A DNA stretch of 52,399 nucleotides. Source: Tritrichomonas foetus. Its lineage: Eukaryota > Parabasalia > Tritrichomonadida > Tritrichomonadidae. The stretch is from the NCBI GenBank assembly GCA_001839685.1, contig MLAK01000421.1:1-52399 (forward strand). The letters are read 5' to 3'. This document shows, piece after piece, positions 19,801-29,213 of the stretch. A program made the translations under genes and the position numbers. The notes beneath the pieces are model-generated. The model did not search any database. It saw only the letters and a program-made list of their open reading frames with translations, and was not told the DNA's origin. The stretch's first letter is position 1; every line of letters starts with the position of its first letter.

Positions 19801-22800
19801 AAATATTATCAAGTTCAGTCCATTTTCCAAGATACATTGCAGCCTGTGCAAAAAATTGAGATACTTCTTGTTTTTGATGTTTTTTAATACTATTGAAAGT
19901 TGAATAGAAATCAAAAATGTCATTCCACTTGGCGAGTTTTGAAAGTGACTCGATTAAATCTCGGAAAACATTTGGATTTTTTGTTTGCAAAAATGATTCT
20001 CTCAGTTGTTCTTCAGCTTTGTCCCACATTCGAAGTTTTGAAAAAACATTAGTAACATTTAATCCCTTCAATCTCGAAAAGCACATTTGCCAAATGGCAA
20101 TTGCATCATTCCAACTTCCAGCTTTCAATAAAATATCAATCAACTTTAAAACATCTTCAGTGTTTTGTGCCAAATAATTTTTATTATCATTTATTTCACA
20201 CATTGAATGATCGTGACTTGTTCTATTCAAAACTGTATGTGAGGGATGATTATGTAAAAGAGTATTTTGTGAAAAAATAATATGTGGAGAATTTTTCTGT
20301 GTATGTTTGGCTTCTTTGTATTTGCAGCGTTCGCGATAGTAATGGCATGTAATGCAATTATTACAGTTAATATTTGTGTATTTATTATTGTGATTGCAAT
20401 TTGTAATTAAGTATTTCTTTTCAAGAAGTTTTAATGCAAATGCATGGTATCTATATCTAATACATGCATTAATTACATCATCAATTGGAATTGAAATAGG
20501 TTGTTCAAGTTTATCCATAAAAGCAAGCAGTTCTAAAATTTCATGAGCAACATTTTCATATGGCTCAACAGCAAGTAATAATTCTCTGAATGAGCTTGCA
20601 ATTAATCTCTTGCCATTTTCACTTATTTTCTTCCAGCATGAGAAAAATGCAGGTCGGAAAAGTTTCCTTGCAAATCTGCTTGACGAATTTGCAATTTTAT
20701 GACAAGATCGAATTGTTGGATCAGGTGAAGAAGAAATTACAGTAAAAACTAAAGAATTTAACCATGACTCAAGATGTTGAACAAGGCCAAGATTTGGAGT
20801 TATTGCTCTTTCAATAACAACCTCTTCAACAAAGTCATAACTTTGTTTAGGTTTACTAACGGTTGCTTTTACAGCAAATTCTTGACTAGATGCTGAAAAT
20901 GAACTTGTAAGTCGATATAAAGAACCATTATTAATATAAAGAAACGAATTTTGCTTTGGATTATTATCATTATTTGTAGTGAGGGAATTGCAAAACTCAT
21001 TCAAATCTTCAAACAAAAATTGAGCACTTTTTGCTTGATCTTTTAATGAATAAATTAAAGTAAGGGCTGATCGAAGTGTGTATTTATCATCAATAGATAA
21101 TGCAAACTTCAAGGCTCGCAGAATTTGGCCATAATAATTAAACATGCTAATTTTTTCAGTAAGTTCTTTTAAAGTATCTAATGACATGATTCGAACTTTC
21201 CTTAAAGTTTGTCCACATGAAATTGCATCGCATATTTGTGGAATAATTAAATACCGAAAATCTGATGCAAAGAGACCAAGTAGGGAAAATGCATGTAGAA
21301 CTCGTTTACAGACTTCAATATTAGTTGTTTTAAGACCATCTAAACATGTAATTAAAAGAGAAATTGTTCGTGAAACATACGGAAGAAAACCATCTTTCAA
21401 TGCTTCTAAAAATGCAATGATTAACTCAGTCATTTCAATCATAAGCTCACTTCCAAAGTTAGCTTGAATGATATCAATAACCCTACCAACAAATGGTGAA
21501 GTACTTGAGTGAGAAAATCGAATCAGATTCAAAACTAAAGGAATGTAGTCTTTTTTCTCTAGAACTGTTGTTGTTGGACTTTCAAGGATGTCTAAAAAGC
21601 GTGAAACAAAAGCATCGAAATAAGGCAATGATACTTCTTTAGGATTTGTCAGAACATCAACAAGAACTGAAATTGTATCATGGTAGTTAATTCTTTCTGT
21701 ATCATCGAATAAAATTGGTAATAATTGTTTTGAAACAACCGCAATATAATATTGTGTTGATGTATTTGCTTGTAAAAGAAGAGTATCTGGGCAATCACCA
21801 TCGAAATCTCTATGAGGATGAAAAAATTTACGTGCAAGTTCATCATCAATGTTTTTAGGTGATTCGCTATACTTTTCAGAAGGTCGTTGATAAACATCCA
21901 AAACACCAATAGTTCCAACAACTTCTAAAGCAGCCATTCTTGCATTTTGACTGTTTGTTTGTGCAAGAAATGAAGAGCATGCAGCTAAAACATCAGGTGA
22001 TTTCGTTCGAATTTCAATTGTTGAAGCATCAGGTGACAATAAAACTTTCAAACAATTCAAAATCGACAAAACCAAAAGCCTGTTATTTTTTATATTCAAT
22101 CTCGAACACAATAAAGGAATAATTGCATTACAATATTGGCTAATTGTTTGTTTATCATATGGTGCAGCAACACTAACAGAATTAATGACGCCTATTTGGA
22201 TTTCTATTAAAGAATTCTCTTCAATGAAATTGGATATTTTAGTCATTGAAAATTCAGAAGATAAAACATTAATCATTGTATCAACCAGTAATTTTGTATA
22301 ATTTTTAATAATATTTGGGAAAACAGAAACAAGTGAAGGTAGAATTCTTGCAACTCGAGCTTTTTGACGAATAGAATGAACATTTTTTAAAGTATTGAAA
22401 GAATTTATCAATAGAATTCTAGTTATTGTTGAAATTGCAATCGGGTTAAATGTCACGAGTTTTTTTAAAATATTTAAAGCTTTTAATCGAACTGTGAATG
22501 AATCATCATTCAATAAAATTCTATAATATTTAATAAAACTTTCATCTGCAAATTCCTTACAACAATTATTAATTAAAACTTCTAAATATGAACAACGAAC
22601 ATCCATTTTTGTAACCATTGATGCTTTCATTAATAATTTCCGCATGAATTCACATTTATCTGTTCCAATTGGCTTGGATAAATTGAATAAAGCAGCTGGA
22701 ACTGAACAACAAACACTTGTGTCTTTGGAATTCTCAAATTTCAGAATCTTTTGAAATAAACAGTCAGGATTTGGAATGAATTCAAAATTAATTTCTGACA

Positions 22801-24091
22801 ATAAAATCAATGTCACTTTGCTTTCAAGCTCGCTTACAATTTTTTCATAAAAAATGTTTTTAAAATCATCTGTTTTAAATAGATTGATGATAATTGGATT
22901 GGAGCTTTTTGATAGTGTTACATAGAAGTTTTTGTAATTTACAGAAATTGTTTTTTTGATCATAGTATTAAAATGTTGGGTGACAAAGTCAAATAATTTG
23001 GGCTCTTGAAAAGTAATTAAATATTTTTCCAGTAATAAAAATAATGAATCGAATGATTCAATATCCAACAAAATATTGCAAATCGATAATATCGAGTTTA
23101 TATCAACACAAGATCGAAATTGATCAATTGTGGACAATTGATTAAGTCCAACTACTGTTTGCATTGGATATTCTTTAACTAATAAAATCGATTTTTCGAC
23201 TAATTCCTTTAATGCATCTTCAGAAAATTGTTTTGGATCCGCCATTGCTAAAGCCACATAGGTTTGAAAAGCAGTAATTTTAACAAAATTTTGACAATTT
23301 CCTTCAATCATCGTTTGTTGAATCATTTCATTTAATTCCAAATAATATTTTATATAATAATCAGGAACAATTTGAATCAACTCGCATAAAATTAGAAGTC
23401 CTGCGTAATTTTTTATTGAGCTGCTATAAAAAAGCAATCTTTTACATAACTCTGTACAAAAGTTGAGATAGTCGTTTAATTCTCCTCGGACATATCTTAA
23501 TATAGAAATTGTAGCAAGTTTGATTGCTTTTGCAGTAACTTCAAAAACAATCAAATTTGGAAAAGGAAGTGAAATGATATGCCAAATAATGGTATTTATC
23601 TTTTCAATGAACAAAGCAATAGAATTACCAGCATTATCAAGAAGTGAAACTAGCAAATAAGTTGCTGCAAGAACTCTCTGCCTTCTACCTTGTCCGATAA
23701 TCCAGCCGATCAATCGATCAAATAAATGTGTCACATATTGAGTCTGGTCTGTGTCGGGATGATGGACCAGAACGCCGGCACAATAACTTGTAAATCGAAC
23801 GAGTTCAATATCCGTTTGGGGAAGCAAGCGATTGAAAATATTAATGATTTTATCGAAATCTGTAAATTTTAATTTGTGAAGGGCTACAACGCCAATTGAA
23901 GCGCGAATGATGTCTTCTTTCCTTGGGCTTATCATTAAGTTTTCGAGAACCGCCAAATAGTTATTAATATAATCGGTTAAACTAATCGAGCTCATTCGAA
24001 TCATTTCGAGATAAAGAGATTGTGAGTAAGATTCGCATGTTTCAATCAGAGATTCGCATGATAGGGTCAATGGAAGCTTCGGAAGCTCCAT
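16892..24091 (-). CDS. TOR: TOR-type PIKK serine/threonine kinase
   Basis: 2399-residue phosphatidylinositol-3-kinase-related kinase. Order: HEAT-like helical repeats (about 1-1200), FAT domain (about 1210-1830), FRB-like helical bundle (about 1868-1965), kinase domain (about 2010-2300) and FATC at the extreme C-terminus. The catalytic loop is G2194-DRHPSN and the metal motif is D2214-FG, in HIDFGDCFE followed by PFRLSRMM, as in TOR. The last residues, YHGWFPFW, match the TOR FATC ending. This identifies TOR over ATM, ATR or SMG1. TOR couples nutrient state to growth in TORC1/TORC2. Oddities: a Cys/His/Asn-rich insertion at about 1230-1308 inside FAT, and loss of the conserved FRB tryptophan (TQYAY at 1951-1955 where TQAWD is expected). 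A basic RSNS-KKKRKK loop lies between kinase and FATC. The start ATG is preceded by TCAAGAAG. Confidence 0.95.
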   Translation of the reverse strand: MELPKLPLTLSCESLIETCESYSQSLYLEMIRMSSISLTDYINNYLAVLENLMISPRKEDIIRASIGVVALHKLKFTDFDKIINIFNRLLPQTDIELVRFTSYCAGVLVHHPDTDQTQYVTHLFDRLIGWIIGQGRRQRVLAATYLLVSLLDNAGNSIALFIEKINTIIWHIISLPFPNLIVFEVTAKAIKLATISILRYVRGELNDYLNFCTELCKRLLFYSSSIKNYAGLLILCELIQIVPDYYIKYYLELNEMIQQTMIEGNCQNFVKITAFQTYVALAMADPKQFSEDALKELVEKSILLVKEYPMQTVVGLNQLSTIDQFRSCVDINSILSICNILLDIESFDSLFLLLEKYLITFQEPKLFDFVTQHFNTMIKKTISVNYKNFYVTLSKSSNPIIINLFKTDDFKNIFYEKIVSELESKVTLILLSEINFEFIPNPDCLFQKILKFENSKDTSVCCSVPAALFNLSKPIGTDKCEFMRKLLMKASMVTKMDVRCSYLEVLINNCCKEFADESFIKYYRILLNDDSFTVRLKALNILKKLVTFNPIAISTITRILLINSFNTLKNVHSIRQKARVARILPSLVSVFPNIIKNYTKLLVDTMINVLSSEFSMTKISNFIEENSLIEIQIGVINSVSVAAPYDKQTISQYCNAIIPLLCSRLNIKNNRLLVLSILNCLKVLLSPDASTIEIRTKSPDVLAACSSFLAQTNSQNARMAALEVVGTIGVLDVYQRPSEKYSESPKNIDDELARKFFHPHRDFDGDCPDTLLLQANTSTQYYIAVVSKQLLPILFDDTERINYHDTISVLVDVLTNPKEVSLPYFDAFVSRFLDILESPTTTVLEKKDYIPLVLNLIRFSHSSTSPFVGRVIDIIQANFGSELMIEMTELIIAFLEALKDGFLPYVSRTISLLITCLDGLKTTNIEVCKRVLHAFSLLGLFASDFRYLIIPQICDAISCGQTLRKVRIMSLDTLKELTEKISMFNYYGQILRALKFALSIDDKYTLRSALTLIYSLKDQAKSAQFLFEDLNEFCNSLTTNNDNNPKQNSFLYINNGSLYRLTSSFSASSQEFAVKATVSKPKQSYDFVEEVVIERAITPNLGLVQHLESWLNSLVFTVISSSPDPTIRSCHKIANSSSRFARKLFRPAFFSCWKKISENGKRLIASSFRELLLAVEPYENVAHEILELLAFMDKLEQPISIPIDDVINACIRYRYHAFALKLLEKKYLITNCNHNNKYTNINCNNCITCHYYRERCKYKEAKHTQKNSPHIIFSQNTLLHNHPSHTVLNRTSHDHSMCEINDNKNYLAQNTEDVLKLIDILLKAGSWNDAIAIWQMCFSRLKGLNVTNVFSKLRMWDKAEEQLRESFLQTKNPNVFRDLIESLSKLAKWNDIFDFYSTFNSIKKHQKQEVSQFFAQAAMYLGKWTELDNILQYSPINSSDCNMLIALNCLHKHDWNGVDKYVTHGFSLLASRPITFWEEDQRIIKETMMKAQQLIEINEMKDWLLNPQDVSEQQNIELIWNSRLKTAPKDLELWFDIISNRIQITQKRDQSLIQFFSLNSLELGTKIHNNTFDTIFPNFDWSSSPDLDKLCYVVANWYMGEKVHALEKIEELRKESSPNMKIRVNFFNAVWLLESDDTVSMLSKAYKILKESIDILKTKHYAQPSLSSYSSLPSDIILGTQMLRCIKSMNSDLCYTNHIMKYLVSDIVKVDVYRKWASVNYSLVQLNKSIESDKSTKYINNALNALNECAKIMPEFPDVVQLIHIFFENAGKEQIFKTNKSYIQHLPHNLLLQAFPQLLVQLSHRTPEVQNFVHGLIFELLKKHFHTVIFQIFVLERSKNHRRAKSAHSILCKFKKMYPKIYEEVNLIRHVLLHTAVTYYEKALFKLNEAADAEDRQDTEEVIRILSTIFKFAIDEERSDQCMMQRQFLREYGDTFRDLCRVMNVYSSRPTQYAYQTIMNVRNSIEKKLEDQINKIKMIQLNSISPEIVSKSDFNLAVFGTYKANKPLIKISYFVGQIGVFPTKQRPKNLCIKGDDGNFYQYLLKGHEDMRLDERIMQFFKLVNSLIKKETSNNARLIETYAVIPLSFGHGLVQFVRGTDTLKKIIIDYRKMHHREKYPEYTYMNNLSISNFDTLLPHQKMQIILKINKELPDSDVANYFWLKARNPETWMKHSRNFSISNAINSIVGYIIGLGDRHPSNLLIKRSTGKVVHIDFGDCFERAANRKILPETVPFRLSRMMIRAMGISGINGTFRTEFIHMSTILRENRRVLLQVLSLFVNEPLVDPDNVVDSEIDFKGEMQRSNSDVYKKKRKKTLHAIRSNSKNNINMFTPRLDTTCEIDFERESNEKIRDRVKKKLMGKDFEDGVILSVEEQADRLMSDATSYFKMAKMYHGWFPFW

Positions 24092-24771
24092 CTTCTTGAA
24101 AACTTTGAAATACTAGCCAACTTCGGAGGAAGAAATTTTATTCGTGAAATATCTCAAATTCTCTGCTTTAAATAGTGTGTAATTCGGTATTTTAAGATTA
24201 AACAACAGCAAATATATTGAAATATTACATATAAAAATCATTTTATAATAAAATGAAGAGGATAAATATATTTTTCTGTCAACATTAAAATATCATTCCA
24301 ATTCATTGAAATAAACAAATTTACTTTCAATAAAATTTAATGACAATTCAATATCATTGAAATACGTCGACATTGAAATGACATTTCTTAGGTGACAGGT
24401 GATGTGAAATGACCTTCTCATATCAGCTAATCAAAGCCATCAAAAGATGTTGAAAAGTTATTACTCCACATGTGCATTCAGCGATATTAAATGGTATCTT
24501 GAGATGAAACCATTACGTAACAACCAAAAAGAATTCCATTTAGAATTGAATTGAAATACCAGATTATTTTAGATAGAGCAAAATTTTAGGGTTTTCTCTT
24601 GAGAAGAAAGGTGAAAGAACAATTAAAAAGCTTGAATAAAATGATTAAAACAAGGAAACACAAAAATATAATTTTTTACATCACAAATAATGGGGAAACA
24701 AAAATAGTGAATCAATTCACCTTTGTCTAAGGTAAAATTTAAATAATAAGATTCACATAATATAAATCAGA
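24092..24771. other. Intergenic, TOR promoter side
   Basis: About 680 bases upstream of TOR and downstream of the RING gene. AT-rich with no frame or RNA gene seen. TCA at 24097-24099 (minus strand) lies six bases before the TOR ATG. Confidence 0.4.
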
Positions 24772-25428
24772 TTAATCACTGCTTTTTCGTGTAAAAAATA
24801 GCTTTGTACATTTCGGACATCGAACCCTTCCAGCTGCCATCATCCTTGCAAAGCATTCCCTGTGATAAACAAAATGGCCGCAATTGAGGATGACCACAGG
24901 AAGATAAAATGTTGTCGGATCAATATTTTGTCCGCAGTGCTCGCATGTAAAATCGTGATCAATTTCACTATCATTGAAATTCCGAACTTTCCCTTGGAAA
25001 ATAAAATCTTTGGGATTGACAGGTCGATTTGGATCTATTTGGTCTAATGGATGTATGGACGAAAACGCTTGATTATTGCTGGAATTTGTTTGAATTGTTA
25101 TTATTGGAGACATCGGTTCGATTTTTGCCTGAGGAATGCTTCCAGAAAAAGGGTCGGAATCGTCTTCCTCTTCTTCTTCGAAAATGTTTTTTATTCGAGG
25201 CTTTGAGACATCTTTTTGTGGTTCGGAGTAATATTTTTTTAAGATTTCTTCATCGGTCTCGCGAATAATTTTCAACATTAAGCGATATTTTTCTTTTCGT
25301 TTTGAAGGAGTGGAGTTCTTTTTCGATTTTGCTTTTATTTTATCAACACATAGATTGCAGACATCTGACCAGCATTTATCGGTGGATATGCTTGAGTTTT
25401 GAGATCTGCACAGTAAGCAGCTTCTCAT
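24772..25428 (-). CDS. RING-H2 protein with N-terminal GATA-like zinc finger
   Basis: 218-residue protein. C-terminal RING-H2, probably an E3 ubiquitin ligase module: C-x2-C-x17-C-x-H-x3-H-x2-C-x11-C-x2-C, from CEHCGQN to RCPKC, occupying about the last 60 residues. The N-terminus has a second cysteine quartet, C4-x2-C7-x16-C24-N-L-C27 with KCW shortly before the second pair, followed by a basic stretch (KIKAKSKK). That spacing and the CNxC ending resemble a GATA finger. The middle is acidic and disordered (EEEEEDDSDP). The start is the ATG at 25428; only a TTG lies further up. The RING assignment is firm; the GATA-like reading is an inference from spacing and could be a generic zinc ribbon. 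Confidence 0.82.
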   Translation of the reverse strand: MRSCLLCRSQNSSISTDKCWSDVCNLCVDKIKAKSKKNSTPSKRKEKYRLMLKIIRETDEEILKKYYSEPQKDVSKPRIKNIFEEEEEDDSDPFSGSIPQAKIEPMSPIITIQTNSSNNQAFSSIHPLDQIDPNRPVNPKDFIFQGKVRNFNDSEIDHDFTCEHCGQNIDPTTFYLPVVILNCGHFVYHRECFARMMAAGRVRCPKCTKLFFTRKSSD

Positions 25429-27173
25429 TTCAAGCAAAAAAGAAAATTGTCGCTTTGAAGGTGAAAAAACGCTGTTTTGTCACTCAAAAAGTGGAGACAA
25501 AATTGTTTTTATCATACTTTTTCAGTTTTTATATGGTCATACATTCTAAGTATTTGACCAAATAAATAATGGAAAATGAATTAATTCAGTTTCCGATTTT
25601 CATCTGTGATAGGGCGAAGTTTAGGGATACAAATCAAAATTTGACTTATTTAACCTCAGAAATTGGAAATGTAAGTTAAAGAACAAGAAATTATTGAATA
25701 ACATCAAAATTTTTTGTTATCGATTTTGGGAGTATTCTGATGAAATCATTCATACAACATTCTCTTGAAATGATGCTTTTCATGAATGTTATAGCAGATT
25801 TTAACTCAAACAATCGAACTATTTGATTTGCCCAATTCTGATCATCTGACATGAGCGAGATGATCATATGCTCTCAATGCATTCAATTGTTCACTTTTTA
25901 ACATAAGCCGATTTATCTTTTTATTCATCATTCAAAAAAAGAAAGAAATGGTTAGATTGAATAAGTAAATTTAATTTTTCAAATTGAAAGAATTGCATTC
26001 AATATGAAGATCGAAATTGAATTATATTTGGAAATTGAATGTATCTCATCAAATTTCAGAACTTTATTAAAGAATTCAGAGTCGACTTGAAAGATAAAAC
26101 TTGTCAATAACATACTCAAGGATTTGCATATAAACAAATAAAACCACACTACATGTTGGCCCAGATCGAATTCATGCCGCTTTAACAGGAAACATTTAAT
26201 TATTCATTATGTCGATGCCAAATGTCCGATCAAAAACAAGCGCAGTATTTGCCGTTAGAGTAAATTGCATGGCGCCTTTTTACCGAGGATGAAGACAAAA
26301 CGTGTTGATTCTTTTTCGAACTAAAATCCGCGCTCAAGGCGATTGCAAAATATTCAACGTACTAATTTTTCATGATCCACTGTCAATGTATTGAATTACC
26401 GAGTTAGTATGTTATCTAGAATCGAAAAACACCATGAATTGGAGAAAATGACTGAACTTCCACCAATTGAAAACATATTAAATTTAAATACGTTAATTTG
26501 TTCAACATTTTTTTCTATTAATCAACAATTTTGTAAATTATTCAGGGTTACTTTTCATAACATTACAAAAATGTCATATTCAATTTTTCTTTCTTTTCAT
26601 TGAATTCCTTCAATTTCCACTTTTCAGTTTTTTCATTCAAACATAGACATGATTTTTTACATCCAGTTAAGTTAGTTTGATGTGGTTTTTATACTAGGAA
26701 AATTTGAATTCATCTTTTTTTATGTTCTCTTTTTCATAATATAAATCAAATTTGCTCACAATGGGAAAAAAATAAAATAAAAATCAAATGATGAATTCAA
26801 ATATTTTTTTTATAAATCTATGAAAAAGTTCGGATAATTTTACTTAAATATCATTGAAAATAAATTTAATTATTCAACTTAAATCTCAATTCTGAGAGTA
26901 TTTTCAAAGAATTCTATCCACTTATGAAAACAAAATATTCACCAAAAATATGATTCGGGAAAGATTTCAACTATTCGAACATTAAATGACACTTTCAAAG
27001 AAAATTTGAATATAAACAATTTCAAAAGAATATCCAAGCACATTCTGAAAAATGTTTTCATCGTGATGCTAAATTTATTGAAAAATGCAATAAAAAAGAG
27101 ATTGAATTCAATAAATTGAATATTTAAATACACAAAAAGTTTTAATATTTTTGGAGAAAGGCAGAACACATTC
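25429..27173. other. Long intergenic region between divergent RING and HECT genes
   Basis: About 1.75 kb. Mostly AT-rich with no convincing gene: a plus-strand open frame at about 26409-26603 and minus-strand frames near 26939-27175 look random. A distinctly GC-richer island lies at about 26130-26370 (separate entry). Confidence 0.45.
26130..26370. other. GC-richer island with short ORFs on both strands
   Basis: Base composition shifts away from the AT-rich surroundings (words such as GGCCCAGATCG, GCGCAG, GGCGCC, CCGCGCTC). A 27-codon ORF (26209-26292, +) and a 24-codon ORF (26196-26270, -) overlap antisense. No tRNA, snRNA or known RNA motif is recognised. It could be an RNA gene, a transferred fragment or part of a repeat. 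Confidence 0.35.
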
Positions 27174-29213
27174 ATGCTAAATCCAAGTTTTCGAATGAAG
27201 AAAGGAGTGATCTATCATGGAAGACGTTCAAAGGCTACATTTCCTTTCGCAGCGCTAGGCTCAAGCCATCAAAAGTTCGAAGTCAATACTCTCCCAAATC
27301 TACACCAGCCGCAAGAAGCCACCGATTCTACTTTGCAAAACGAGATATGTTCGTTTGATGAATGGGCAAAAAAGTGCTGCATTTACTCAACCGACTTTCC
27401 CAGCCGAATCGAACAAATGTCAAACATTGATTTTTTTTCAATGATTCTCCGGTCAAACGATTCACCTTTATCTCATACTAATTCAGCAATTGATGATGAT
27501 TTTGTTTTTAATTTTTTTCTCAAGATTTCCCAAAATCCCAGCTTTGTCTCACTCTCTCAAAAAGTTATAAATTCAATATTTAAGAATTTTCCATCTCATT
27601 CATCCACAATTTTATCTTCTTCTTTTCCATCGCCTTCATCCACTTCACTCTCGAAAAATTTGGCAGCACCAAACCCTGTGATCAGATCATGCAGAAATAT
27701 GTGTTACAAAAAAATGAGGGTAATTTGCTTATTATTATATTTTCCATCAATTTATCAAAATAACGAACAACTTCATTTGGCAATTTCGTCAATCGGACGC
27801 TCCTCTAAACAAGTTCAAAATGCTTTTACCTCATGGCTGATCAATCTTCCACATTTGCTATCAAGAATCGTATGCGGATGTCATGCTTTAATAAATGCCT
27901 TTTTTGAGAAAAATATTAACTTGCCAGGCAAAACTCAGATCGGGTCACATCAAAATTTTATTTTGGAAACACTTGCGTTATGTTTTTCTGCAAATGAAAT
28001 TTGTAAGTATCAATTACCACTTTCGGCCTTTTATAATAAAAATGTGGACGACAGATCAGCTGGAAAAGTAATCTTGATCTTTCCATTCATTCTCGGATTG
28101 CAAACTCGATTGAAAATATGCAAGACACAAACCAGGGAACAACAGATCGCGTCGGAAGTGGAATATATGATGAGAGGGAAAGATGGTCGGAATGATGTTT
28201 ATATTCGGAGATCGAATTGTTTTGAAGATTTCCAACGGCAATTCTTAAAAGTCAGACCTTCGGCGTTTTTCAGGCGTTTGAAAATAGTGTTCGCTGAGGA
28301 AGTTGCTGTCGATGTCGGTGGGCCACAGAAAGAGTGTTTGAGGATGGTTACTGAAGCATTAATTGAAAAAACTGTCCGTTTAGTAAATAAACGTCTTTTT
28401 TGGTTCAAAAAGTGCCAAAATTTGAATGATGCTAAACTTTTAGGAATTGTTGTTGGACTAGCAATCGCAAATGATATAGCTATACCTATACGATTTCCTC
28501 GAATTCTATACTTGAAACTCCTCAATACAAAACGGAAACCGACTTTAAAAGATCTCCAAGAATTCGATCCAGTTGTTGCAGAAAGCTTGCAGAAAATCAT
28601 CGAAATGAAAAACAAAAATGAAGATGTTTCACAGCTAGATATGACATTCGAAATAACAAACGACGAAGGTGAAAATGTTTGGCTATCGAAAGATTTTACG
28701 ACTTTGAATAACGAAAATTGCGAAACTTTTGTGAACGAATATGTCGATTATGAAATTAACAGACGCTTTGAAGCTGAATACGAAAGCTTCAGAGCCGGAT
28801 TTATGCTCGCATGTCCTCCATCATATCTGACGCTATTAGCGGCTGAAGAACTCGATTTAGTCGTGAGTGGAGCTGAAGAACTGGATTGGGGAGCGTTAGT
28901 GACTGTTGCGAAATATAAGGACGGACTCGAGGCGACATCAGATGAAGTACGATGGTTTTGGGAAGTTTTCTGGGAGCTATCGTCTGATGAAAAACTGAAA
29001 TTTCTGAAGTTTACAACAGGGGCCGATAGGGCACCTTTTGGCGGGCTTGGGAAAATTCGTATTAAATTCCGAAAAGGCGGGAAACACGATAAATTACCAG
29101 TGGCTCATACATGCTTCAATATGCTTTTCTTACCGCGCTACCGCAGTCGTGAAGAACTGCGGGAGAAGCTTTTACTTGCACTTGAATATTCCGAAGGGTT
29201 TGGTGTTGAGTAG
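27174..29213 (+). CDS. HECT-type E3 ubiquitin ligase
   Basis: 679-residue protein with a C-terminal HECT domain from about residue 330. The N-lobe includes FFRRLKIVFAEEVAVDVGGPQKECLRMV, and the C-lobe ends with LPVAHTCFNMLFLPRY, where C647 is the catalytic cysteine that carries ubiquitin as a thioester. The ending REELREKLLLALEYSEGFGVE is typical. Upstream is a helical region without recognisable substrate-binding domains (no WW, C2, ankyrin or RCC1). The overall size and plan are closest to small UBE3A/HECTD2-like ligases, though no AZUL finger is seen. The ATG at 27174 lies in ATTCATG; a second ATG at 27195 is possible. No TAAA overlaps its stop. Substrate unknown. Confidence 0.94.
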   Translation: MLNPSFRMKKGVIYHGRRSKATFPFAALGSSHQKFEVNTLPNLHQPQEATDSTLQNEICSFDEWAKKCCIYSTDFPSRIEQMSNIDFFSMILRSNDSPLSHTNSAIDDDFVFNFFLKISQNPSFVSLSQKVINSIFKNFPSHSSTILSSSFPSPSSTSLSKNLAAPNPVIRSCRNMCYKKMRVICLLLYFPSIYQNNEQLHLAISSIGRSSKQVQNAFTSWLINLPHLLSRIVCGCHALINAFFEKNINLPGKTQIGSHQNFILETLALCFSANEICKYQLPLSAFYNKNVDDRSAGKVILIFPFILGLQTRLKICKTQTREQQIASEVEYMMRGKDGRNDVYIRRSNCFEDFQRQFLKVRPSAFFRRLKIVFAEEVAVDVGGPQKECLRMVTEALIEKTVRLVNKRLFWFKKCQNLNDAKLLGIVVGLAIANDIAIPIRFPRILYLKLLNTKRKPTLKDLQEFDPVVAESLQKIIEMKNKNEDVSQLDMTFEITNDEGENVWLSKDFTTLNNENCETFVNEYVDYEINRRFEAEYESFRAGFMLACPPSYLTLLAAEELDLVVSGAEELDWGALVTVAKYKDGLEATSDEVRWFWEVFWELSSDEKLKFLKFTTGADRAPFGGLGKIRIKFRKGGKHDKLPVAHTCFNMLFLPRYRSREELREKLLLALEYSEGFGVE

